Part shown: in pieces, positions 41,690-48,074 of the stretch
Layout: the number at the start of each line of letters is the position of its first letter
Numbering within the stretch: the first letter of the stretch is position 1
Origin: UBA1447 sp002329225
Lineage (GTDB): Bacteria; Bacillota; Clostridia; Oscillospirales; Acutalibacteraceae
Direction of reading: 5' to 3'
Assembly (NCBI GenBank): GCA_050946835.1
Contig: JBMNVN010000008.1
Span: forward strand, 1-64,000
Length of the DNA: 64,000 nucleotides
Program-made: the position numbers and the translations under genes
The notes under the pieces: generated by a model
Databases searched by the model: none
What the model saw: only the letters and a program-made list of their open reading frames with translations
What the model was told of the DNA's origin: nothing

Positions 41690-44470
41690 ATGAGATTTAT
41701 TCATATATCTGATCTGCATTTTAACCCGGGCAAAGATGGAAGAACATCGAGGAAGATAAGAGAGGATCTCGTTACTTACCTTCAAAGGCTGAACATATCT
41801 GCTGATGAGTTGCTGATCACAGGTGATTTACGGCATGCGAAATATCAAAGAAAAGAGCAGTGTGAAGTAGATGCTGTTGTCGAATATATAAAAGAAATAG
41901 CAAAAGCTATAAAAATTACAGAGGTAGAGCATATTCACCTTGTTCCAGGAAATCATGATCGTGATCGCAACGAAGATAAGGAAGAAATAAAAGCTAAAAC
42001 CGCTGAAATTAAGGGAAAATATAACATTGCAGAAGGGTGCTTTGAAAAGAACGATCTGGAATTTTTGCTTCAGCAATTCGAATACTTCAAAATGGTTTGC
42101 AACACTCTATATGGTCCGAGTAATTATTGGAGCAAAGCTGAACTACATACCTATCGTGTTCTTGGAGAAACAGTTTTTCTGTACCTTAATACTGCTATTA
42201 TGCATAATGTTGATGAAGATCGCGGTCATTTGATAATAGGCAACGATTGCCTAGATAGACTGCTTAAAGAAATAGATAAACAGTATCCGAATTATCCCAT
42301 CATTATTCTTGCACATCATTCTCCTGACCTCTTTGAAAAGCACGAAAAGGAGGCTATTGAAGAGATACTAATGTTTTACCCAAATGTATTTCTATACCTT
42401 TGCGGTGATGCACATGAAGCATGGATTCGTAAGGTAAACTGGCATCTTGAAGTTACGATGGGTTGCCTCAAGCAGGGAAAAGGCGTTGAGCCAACATTCC
42501 TTTATGGAGAAACTGAATCTCAGGTGTTTAAAGCACATCATTGGGTGAAAGCTTGGGAACCTTTTACCGCAGCTAATATGAAGCTTCAGGAAATCTTTCC
42601 ACCAGCACCGATTGTTCTTGATCCAAAGGAAATCGTTGATGAGCAGAAACGAATAGAGAATGACACATTACTCCCGTGGCTAAAGAATAGTCCCAGCATT
42701 AAGGCGGTGTTTCCTGAGCTATTTGTTCCTCCAAACTTTACAAGTGAAAAAAGACATAGTGACTATAAGACGATTTATGATATTGTAAATGAAAATATAA
42801 ATTCCCATTTCATCTTGACAGGTGAGGCAGGTTCGGGAAAAACCACATTCCTGCGGCAGTTATTTTTATATGAAAACTTTTCAAAAAATTATCTCTATCT
42901 TCATGCAAGAGCTCTTGTTTCTTCAACAAGTGAGTTGCGTCCTTACCAAAAATTTGTACGGTCTTTGCTACTAAATGGTATTGAAGGTGACAAGAAGTAT
43001 ATTGTTCTACTTGATGGAATTGATGAGGCATATTTCGACAACGAAAAAGCATTGAATACGTTGATCAATTCAATTGATAAGTTAAAGAATACAAAGATTT
43101 GGTTTGGGTGGCGAAAAGATCACCTTAGTCGAAATGAAACAGATATTCTTCGCGAGATGACATGTGATACTGTGTCTTTGGGTCCATGGACCGAAAAAAT
43201 GGCAGATGATTATACTGTCCGGTATGCGGATGCATTGAAACAAGATAACATCATCATAAGCTACCGTTCTTTAGTTAAGAACAACCGGACGATAAAGGGT
43301 TTTACAGAATCACCGTTTCAGTTATCGTTATTAGTCTATTTGTTGCACAATAAAGAGTCAGATCCTGTGATTGATGATTTTTTTAATAATTCCGATCAAA
43401 CTATCTTTGCACTATATGACGTGTTTTTCTATTGCTGGTTGAAGAAAGAACGAGCTCGCAAAACAAGCTATCTTGATGCACAAGAAATCAGAGAAGCCCT
43501 TTGGGAAATTAGTAGCCAACTTTACTATCATCCTAGCTGCACGATTATGAATAACGATACAGCAATTAAGGATTTGTTAACCTTTTCAATCTTAGGTGAT
43601 GGTGCAATTGCAAATGGTTTCTTCCACAGAAGTTTTTGTGCGTTTTTCCTTGCTGATAAAGCGTTCAATGCGGTTAAAATTGGAGATATTAGCTTAATTG
43701 AAACACTCACAACACCAATGAGGAATGATGTTACAGACTTCTTGCGAAGTGCCATAAGCGGATGCGACACGAAAGAAATCGAATTAATTCAAAGAAATCT
43801 GATAAATGTTTATAAACAAGTTGAAATACCAGATAAAGGTATTATTTCAAGCGAAGCAAGATGCAGGCTTGAGGAGATAGATGAATCCGCCCGATTTGTT
43901 TTGAAAAATGAGATTATTTATTTAGTTACAAGAATACCAGATCCTACAGGGTGTATTCCTGATTTTTTAGAAGAAATTAATTCATACAACACAGATCCTT
44001 ACATATTATTAGACATTGCATATGCAGCCGCTTTGACAGGCCCGGCACATATTGTATTAGAATATGCGAGTACCCTTGAACCAGGCTCCCAAAACGAATT
44101 GATTAATCGTTCTTGGACTGTCGCCTACTTTGGAGATGTTCAGGCGAATCCCTATACGTACGAAGACAAGTTTAAGGTCCCTTGGTCCAAATCGCGCGAA
44201 GCACGCCTAAATAGATTTCAAAAGTCGAATTACAAGGCTTTTCGATTTCGCATACTAGACTTTCCATTATTGTACTGTTTTTATTCCGATCGCGACTGGA
44301 AAGATATCAACGAAGCTGACTATTTAATAATAAAAGAAGCAGACATAGATAACGAGATTTTTTCACAAGAGGAAAAAATTTTTTTGCAACATAAAAAGGA
44401 GCAATTGCTTCAGAAATTTGAAGAGCATTTGGGTCTTTCGAATGTAGCAAAGTCGACAGAAAATATTTGA
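41690..44470 (+). CDS. Metallophosphoesterase-NACHT fusion, candidate anti-phage NLR-like protein
   Basis: 926 residues; GAGGGAG precedes the ATG. The N-terminal calcineurin-like phosphoesterase has all metal ligands: D8 and H10 (SDLHF), GD at 45-46 with H49 (GDLRH), GNHD at 87-90, H209/H210 (LAHHSPD) and GDAH at 239-242. A linker leads to a NACHT/STAND NTPase with Walker A GEAGSGKTT (378-386) and Walker B YIVLLDGIDE (437-446). The C-terminal ~480 residues are helical without clear repeats and could be a sensor. In bacterial NACHT and Avs proteins the STAND module senses phage and an N-terminal effector acts; here the effector would be a phosphoesterase cleaving nucleic acid, a nucleotide or another phosphodiester. 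Function is inferred. The AT-rich composition and element setting indicate transfer. Confidence 0.85.
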   Translation: MRFIHISDLHFNPGKDGRTSRKIREDLVTYLQRLNISADELLITGDLRHAKYQRKEQCEVDAVVEYIKEIAKAIKITEVEHIHLVPGNHDRDRNEDKEEIKAKTAEIKGKYNIAEGCFEKNDLEFLLQQFEYFKMVCNTLYGPSNYWSKAELHTYRVLGETVFLYLNTAIMHNVDEDRGHLIIGNDCLDRLLKEIDKQYPNYPIIILAHHSPDLFEKHEKEAIEEILMFYPNVFLYLCGDAHEAWIRKVNWHLEVTMGCLKQGKGVEPTFLYGETESQVFKAHHWVKAWEPFTAANMKLQEIFPPAPIVLDPKEIVDEQKRIENDTLLPWLKNSPSIKAVFPELFVPPNFTSEKRHSDYKTIYDIVNENINSHFILTGEAGSGKTTFLRQLFLYENFSKNYLYLHARALVSSTSELRPYQKFVRSLLLNGIEGDKKYIVLLDGIDEAYFDNEKALNTLINSIDKLKNTKIWFGWRKDHLSRNETDILREMTCDTVSLGPWTEKMADDYTVRYADALKQDNIIISYRSLVKNNRTIKGFTESPFQLSLLVYLLHNKESDPVIDDFFNNSDQTIFALYDVFFYCWLKKERARKTSYLDAQEIREALWEISSQLYYHPSCTIMNNDTAIKDLLTFSILGDGAIANGFFHRSFCAFFLADKAFNAVKIGDISLIETLTTPMRNDVTDFLRSAISGCDTKEIELIQRNLINVYKQVEIPDKGIISSEARCRLEEIDESARFVLKNEIIYLVTRIPDPTGCIPDFLEEINSYNTDPYILLDIAYAAALTGPAHIVLEYASTLEPGSQNELINRSWTVAYFGDVQANPYTYEDKFKVPWSKSREARLNRFQKSNYKAFRFRILDFPLLYCFYSDRDWKDINEADYLIIKEADIDNEIFSQEEKIFLQHKKEQLLQKFEEHLGLSNVAKSTENI

Positions 44471-44705
44471 AAGCGTTATATACACTGATTTTAATCGACT
44501 TTGCTGGCTTGATTGGCAGTTAGCATAGTCCCAACAAGAATAGCTACCGCCGAGTTTGCCTTACACTTTCACTTGGCAAGTTTGATATTGATTTACACTT
44601 AAAATTGACCCTTAGGAGTGTATTTTTAACCTGTCAAATACATGTATTGTGGCTTAAGGTTAAGAATTTTTTCAAGTGGCATAGAATTTTAAATAATTGA
44701 ACGGA

Positions 44706-44749
44706 AAGACCATCCTGTTTTCGGACTGAATGGTCTTTTTTTTGTCTAT
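44706..44749 (+). terminator. Terminator, second copy of the 44-bp direct repeat
   Basis: Same stem (AAGACCAT/ATGGTCTT) and T8 run as at 41503-41546. It also overlaps the last codons of the truncated regulator on the minus strand. Between 44471 and 44705 I see no gene. Confidence 0.7.
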
Positions 44750-45110
44750 TTTCTTTTTCTTAAAAATCTGGACTTATAAGGATACGAGAGTTTCCAATCT
44801 CTCAGTTCCTCGTCTGTAATTTCTCCGTTGTAGTGTTTTTTTCTCATCTCGTCCCATTCAACGATAAGGTCATTTAACTCAGGGCTATGAGACATAAGGG
44901 CGACTGTTCCTTCTTCCACTAACGGTCTTAGTTTTTGGCTATCCTCTGAATCAAATAAAATCTGAAAGAAATCGAAGTTAGTCGTAAGGTTATGGTCTAA
45001 AAGAGCGGAACTATCACAATCGAGGGCATCAGCTATCATTTCAAGCTGTTTTCTCGAGGGTGATCTGTTTCCGTCAAAGCAAGCAGAAATGGCAGATAGA
45101 TTAGATATGG
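44746..45110 (-). pseudogene. XRE repressor truncated at its N-terminus
   Basis: The frame ending at 44746 contains a C-terminus (NGEITDEELRDWKLSYP) like that of the intact repressor at 29395, and part of a helix-turn-helix (NLSAISACFDGNRSPSRKQL) reaching about 45110. The first ~30 residues and the start region are missing; the sequence then runs into the divergent MobC gene. An internal ATG at 45039 would give 97 residues without a complete DNA-binding domain, so a functional product is unlikely. Confidence 0.7.
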
Positions 45111-45126
45111 AAAGGGGAATTTAATT

Positions 45127-45453
45127 ATGTCAGCAAAAAATTTGGACAGGCACAACCGTTTTCGCAACATTACTGTAGGGTTTAGAGTGTCTCCTGAAGA
45201 AAGAGACGAACTGAACAGAGCTGTTGTCCTTTCAGGACTATCTAAACAGGAATATTGCTATCGGAGATGTATGGAGCGAGAAGTAGTTGTTCAGACCAAC
45301 ATAAAAGTTTATAAAATGCTAAAAAATCAAATGGAAATTATTTTTGAGGAGCTTCAGCGAATATCTGTGGGAGAAAACATTCAACCGGAATTATTGGACA
45401 CCATCAAACTGTTTGCAGTCACAATGCAAAGAGCAATTTGGAAAGATTATTGA
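45127..45453 (+). CDS. MobC-like protein, paralogue of the 31488 gene, altered C-terminus
   Basis: 108 residues. The opening NLDRHNRFRNITVGFRVSPE, then LSGLSKQEYCYRRC, matches the intact MobC of the first element closely. The last ~10 residues (RAIWKDY) differ, because the 3' end runs into sequence of a metallopeptidase gene. It is preceded by AAGG and an ATG but has lost its integrase and relaxase partners. It may still be expressed; it is best read as a relic of a second element of the same family. Confidence 0.65.
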   Translation: MSAKNLDRHNRFRNITVGFRVSPEERDELNRAVVLSGLSKQEYCYRRCMEREVVVQTNIKVYKMLKNQMEIIFEELQRISVGENIQPELLDTIKLFAVTMQRAIWKDY

Positions 45454-45742
45454 AGAAATCTATCCTGTTTTTAAGAAATATGTGGTAGCACAGCCCTCAT
45501 TGCGTATCCGTGATATGGATACTCGTTGGGGTTCTTGTCTCCCCAAAAAAGAAATTATAACATTAAACAAACGGTTGTTGGGGGCTCCGCGACACTGCAT
45601 TGAATATGAAATAACACATGAGTTTTGTCACTTTATTTGCTCAAACCACTCAAAACGTTTTTTTGAACTCCTTACTATGCTTATGCCGGACTGGAAAGAA
45701 CGCAAAAAAGCCCTTGATTATGAAATAATCTATAAATTATAG
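45437..45742 (+). pseudogene. C-terminal fragment of a YgjP/DUF45 metallopeptidase
   Basis: The frame encodes KIIEEIYPVFKKY, then RIRDMDTRWGSCLPKKE, then EITHEFCHF with an HExxH zinc motif, and SKRFFELLTMLMPDWKERKK. These are the conserved parts of the YgjP-like (DUF45, M48-related) family. About 130 N-terminal residues expected for the family are missing, and the frame overlaps the MobC gene end. YgjP genes often accompany type I restriction loci, so this may be debris of a lost defence locus. Confidence 0.7.
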
Positions 45743-45749
45743 CGAAATA

Positions 45750-46092
45750 AATTAAAGCAAAGTTATTATGATGTTCTCAAACACTGTGGTGACGGCTGGC
45801 ACGAAGGGAAAAATGATTCCACAGATTTTTTAAATATCTTCTTGGAATTATCCTTTCCGCTTACCGTGATTTTGAAGAGCGGGTGGATATCTTTGACGAA
45901 AAGCTTCCCGCAATCGAACTGGTTCGCAATGCGGTAAATTCAAAGATAGGTAAATTCACAAAGAGTGACATTGAAGAACTTGTTCCCTCAATCAAAAAGA
46001 CTTCTGTAGGCAATTCCCTAAAAATCCTTGTGGAGGAGGGTTTTATCCAAGGCCACGGACAGGGCAAAAACACTTTTTACACGAGAAAATAA
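45750..46092 (+). pseudogene. C-terminal fragment of a Fic family protein, frameshifted
   Basis: Frame 1 encodes KQSYYDVLKHCGDGWHEGKN, then DSTDFLNIFL. After a single-base loss near 45845 the sequence continues in another frame as IILSAYRDFEERVDIFDEKL, then a winged-helix end (SVGNSLKILVEEGFIQGHG). This is the end of Fic/DOC proteins, after the catalytic domain. The Fic motif itself is absent. The intact part from 45883 could give a 69-residue HTH peptide, but it has no clear ribosome binding site. Confidence 0.65.
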
Positions 46093-46096
46093 AATT

Positions 46097-46143
46097 GTTG
46101 CATTCACACGAAATAAGCGGTAATATATACGTGTAAATGCAAC
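46097..46143. promoter_or_regulatory. AbiE promoter and inverted-repeat operator
   Basis: GTTGCATTCACACG (46097-46110) and CGTGTAAATGCAAC (46130-46143) are 14-bp arms with one mismatch. They enclose a promoter, TTGCAT (46098-46103), 17 bp, TAATAT (46121-46126). AbiEi antitoxins are known to repress their operon by binding such inverted repeats. Confidence 0.75.
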
Positions 46144-46162
46144 ATTAAATTAAGGTGATACT

Positions 46163-46756
46163 ATGAATTATGCTGAAAAGGTACATAAACTACTGAATGA
46201 AAATGGTGGCATTCTAACGGCATCGCTTATGAGAGAGAATAATATACCTACAGTATATTTAACGCGTCTAACAAGAGAAGGGAAACTCAAGAGAGTTGCA
46301 CGGGGTGTCTATATATCAAGGGAAGGCATTTATGACGAACTGTTTATGTTACAAACAAGGTTTCCTAAAATTATTTTCTCCTATGAAACAGCACTTTATT
46401 TGTTGAACCTGACTGATAAAATTCCGGGAAACATTCATTTGACCGTAAATCATAAATATAAATTTAATCAAAACCTCGAAAATGCTCGTATTTATTATGT
46501 GAACAAAGAGATATTAAATCTTGGAGTTATTGAAAAAAGGACTAATGCAGGAAATATTGTAAGACTATATTCCGCAGAACGAACCCTCTGCGATTTTATC
46601 AAGAACAAGTCAGAGGTGGATCCCGAAGTTTATATAAATTTTTTGAAAGCGTATCCAAGTTATTCGGACAAAGACATTAATGAACTGTTTAATATTGCGC
46701 AAAAAATGGATATTGTTCAGCAAGTACAAGAAATAATGGAGCTTGTTTATGAATAA
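46163..46756 (+). CDS. abiEi: AbiEi-type antitoxin and repressor of a type IV toxin-antitoxin system
   Basis: 197 residues. An N-terminal winged helix (GGILTASLMRENNIPTVYLT, then GKLKRVARGVYIS) is followed by the AbiEi antitoxin domain (FSYETALYLLNLTDKIPGNI, then YSAERTLCDFI). In type IV systems it counteracts the toxin without binding it and represses the operon. The operator just upstream, and a 4-codon overlap with the toxin gene, support the pairing. Confidence 0.93.
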   Translation: MNYAEKVHKLLNENGGILTASLMRENNIPTVYLTRLTREGKLKRVARGVYISREGIYDELFMLQTRFPKIIFSYETALYLLNLTDKIPGNIHLTVNHKYKFNQNLENARIYYVNKEILNLGVIEKRTNAGNIVRLYSAERTLCDFIKNKSEVDPEVYINFLKAYPSYSDKDINELFNIAQKMDIVQQVQEIMELVYE

Positions 46757-47597
46757 AGACAAACTTAATTCTATGGTACATAAAGTAAGTGAAGGTACCG
46801 GCATTGTGTATAATTCCGTTCTTGCCTATTTCTTTATGGAAGATATTCTCTTAAAAATTTCTCAATCTGATTATAGGGATAACTTCATTTTTAAAGGTGG
46901 CTTTTTGCTCTCTAACATAGTTGGTATAAGTTCAAGAGCCACTTTAGATATAGATTTTCTCCTAAAAAACGAAGAACTTTCAAGAAAAAATGTTGAGAAA
47001 ATCTTTAAGAACATTTTAGACAATAATGTTAATGCCATAACCTATGAAATAGATAGCATAGAATCTATTAGAGAACAAGATTTTTATGGAGGATTTAGAG
47101 TTAAACTATTGGCGAAATTTGAAAACTTGCGGCAATATATACCTTTAGATATTGCTACGGGGGATATTGTCACACCTAAGCCCATTAACTATGACTATAA
47201 AAGCATATTTAGTCAAGAAATAATCTCCGTAAAAGCATATCCCATCGAAACTGTGATAGCAGAAAAATTAGAGACAATATATTCCAGAGGCTTCTTAAAC
47301 AGTAGAAGTAAAGACTATTTTGACCTTTACCTAATATGGAAACTCCGAGCTAAAGAAATTGATGAGGAAGTTTTAAAAGAGGCAATCAAAAATACATTTT
47401 CCTATAGAAACACGGAGTATAATACAGAAAAGTTTAAAGATCTAATCAATCAGTTGAAAGAAAACCCTGTTTTCAAAGAAAGATGGGAAGCTTATAGAAG
47501 GAAAAATAACTATGTTGGTAACCTTGAACTCGTGGAAGTGTTTGATACTATTTTAGAGTTACTTCTTTCATTAGCGGAAAATAAAAACGGTAGTTAA
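46749..47597 (+). CDS. abiEii: AbiEii-type nucleotidyltransferase toxin
   Basis: 282 residues from the ATG at 46749 inside the end of abiEi (an in-frame TTG at 46743 is less well placed). The nucleotidyltransferase signature is FKGGFLLS (about 48-55) and TLDIDFLL (65-72) with D67 and D69. The later segment AEKLETIYSRGFLNSRSKDYFDLY is typical of the AbiEii/AbiGii family. Such toxins block growth and abort phage infection by modifying cellular RNA. The length is normal and no key residue is missing. Confidence 0.93.
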   Translation: MNKDKLNSMVHKVSEGTGIVYNSVLAYFFMEDILLKISQSDYRDNFIFKGGFLLSNIVGISSRATLDIDFLLKNEELSRKNVEKIFKNILDNNVNAITYEIDSIESIREQDFYGGFRVKLLAKFENLRQYIPLDIATGDIVTPKPINYDYKSIFSQEIISVKAYPIETVIAEKLETIYSRGFLNSRSKDYFDLYLIWKLRAKEIDEEVLKEAIKNTFSYRNTEYNTEKFKDLINQLKENPVFKERWEAYRRKNNYVGNLELVEVFDTILELLLSLAENKNGS

Positions 47598-47690
47598 TCT
47601 TTCTGCTATAAAGGTACTGTAAAGAAGATAGTTGACAATTATAATAAAATCGTTGATTATTAAGTGCAAAACATTTATATTTTGAATGCG

Positions 47691-47711
47691 TGGCAACAAA
47701 ATGGCAACAAA
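47691..47711 (+). repeat. Arm-type repeats at the right end of the second element
   Basis: TGGCAACAAA twice with an 11-bp period, the same geometry as the TGATAGCAAA pair at 28652-28672. Confidence 0.5.
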
Positions 47712-47754
47712 AAAATCAGATAGCCTAAAAAAACTGAATAATGAAGACCAAAAC

Positions 47755-47950
47755 AGATAATTTAAGCCACGCTTCCTAAACAAATCTGTTTAAGATTCTC
47801 CTCCGGGGCTCGACTGAGAGTGATTTCTGTCAAACAACTCCGCCATTTCTTCAAATCTTAGCCACTCGGTTTCTTTTTCGGGGAGAGGTACTTATACAGA
47901 AAGTCAAGTTTTCTGTCTTTGCAAATGATAACTTCATTATTCATAAAATA
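47755..47950 (-). pseudogene. Unrecognised small-gene remnant
   Basis: On the minus strand a short frame encodes MNNEVIICKDRKLDFLYKYL, then SPKKKPSG and a stop. An overlapping frame gives PEKETEWLRFEEMAELFDRN, then HSQSSPGGES and a stop. Both look like ends of real proteins, but neither has a full gene length. I do not recognise them. The remaining bases of 47598-48074 hold arm repeats, a terminator and the promoter of the next gene. Confidence 0.3.
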
Positions 47951-47952
47951 TT

Positions 47953-47997
47953 ATCAGCCTGACCGTACGCAGGGCGTTGGTTCGGCTGATTTTTTAT
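47953..47997 (+). terminator. Terminator upstream of the arabinofuranosidase gene
   Basis: ATCAGCC and GGCTGAT arms, with partly paired TGACC/GGTTC inside, are followed by TTTTTTAT. It insulates the downstream gene from element transcription. Confidence 0.65.
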
Positions 47998-48005
47998 AAA
48001 ATCAT

Positions 48006-48054
48006 TGCAGTTTTTTCCGGTTTTATAGTATCATTATTACGGTATGATACTATA
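48006..48054 (+). promoter_or_regulatory. Promoter and 31-bp palindromic operator of the GH51 gene
   Basis: Perfect arms TATAGTATCAT (48024-48034) and ATGATACTATA (48044-48054), spaced by 9 bp, overlap the -10 region of a weak promoter (TTGCAG at 48006, 17 bp, TATCAT at 48029). The start codon is 20 nt further on. A sugar-responsive repressor is likely; its gene is not in this window. Confidence 0.65.
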
Positions 48055-48074
48055 TCAACAAAGTGAGGTATATT

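Larger units (their letters stand above)
41355..47711 (+). mobile_element. Second, decayed integrative element
   Basis: It holds a complete phosphoesterase-NACHT gene, a truncated XRE repressor, a MobC paralogue, C-terminal fragments of a YgjP-like metallopeptidase and a Fic protein, and an intact AbiE pair. Integrase, excisionase and relaxase are missing. Paired TGGCAACAAA repeats with an 11-bp period (47691-47711) have the same layout as the arm repeats of the first element, and I take them as its right end. Limits are approximate. Confidence 0.5.

Noticed and set aside
44746..45039. 97-residue frame as an intact regulator
   Set aside because: The upstream sequence still encodes part of the helix-turn-helix in frame but has no start, so this is the tail of a truncated gene.
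45344..45742. 132-residue frame as a complete metallopeptidase
   Set aside because: The first ~30 codons are the MobC gene read in another frame; only the last ~100 residues belong to the YgjP family.
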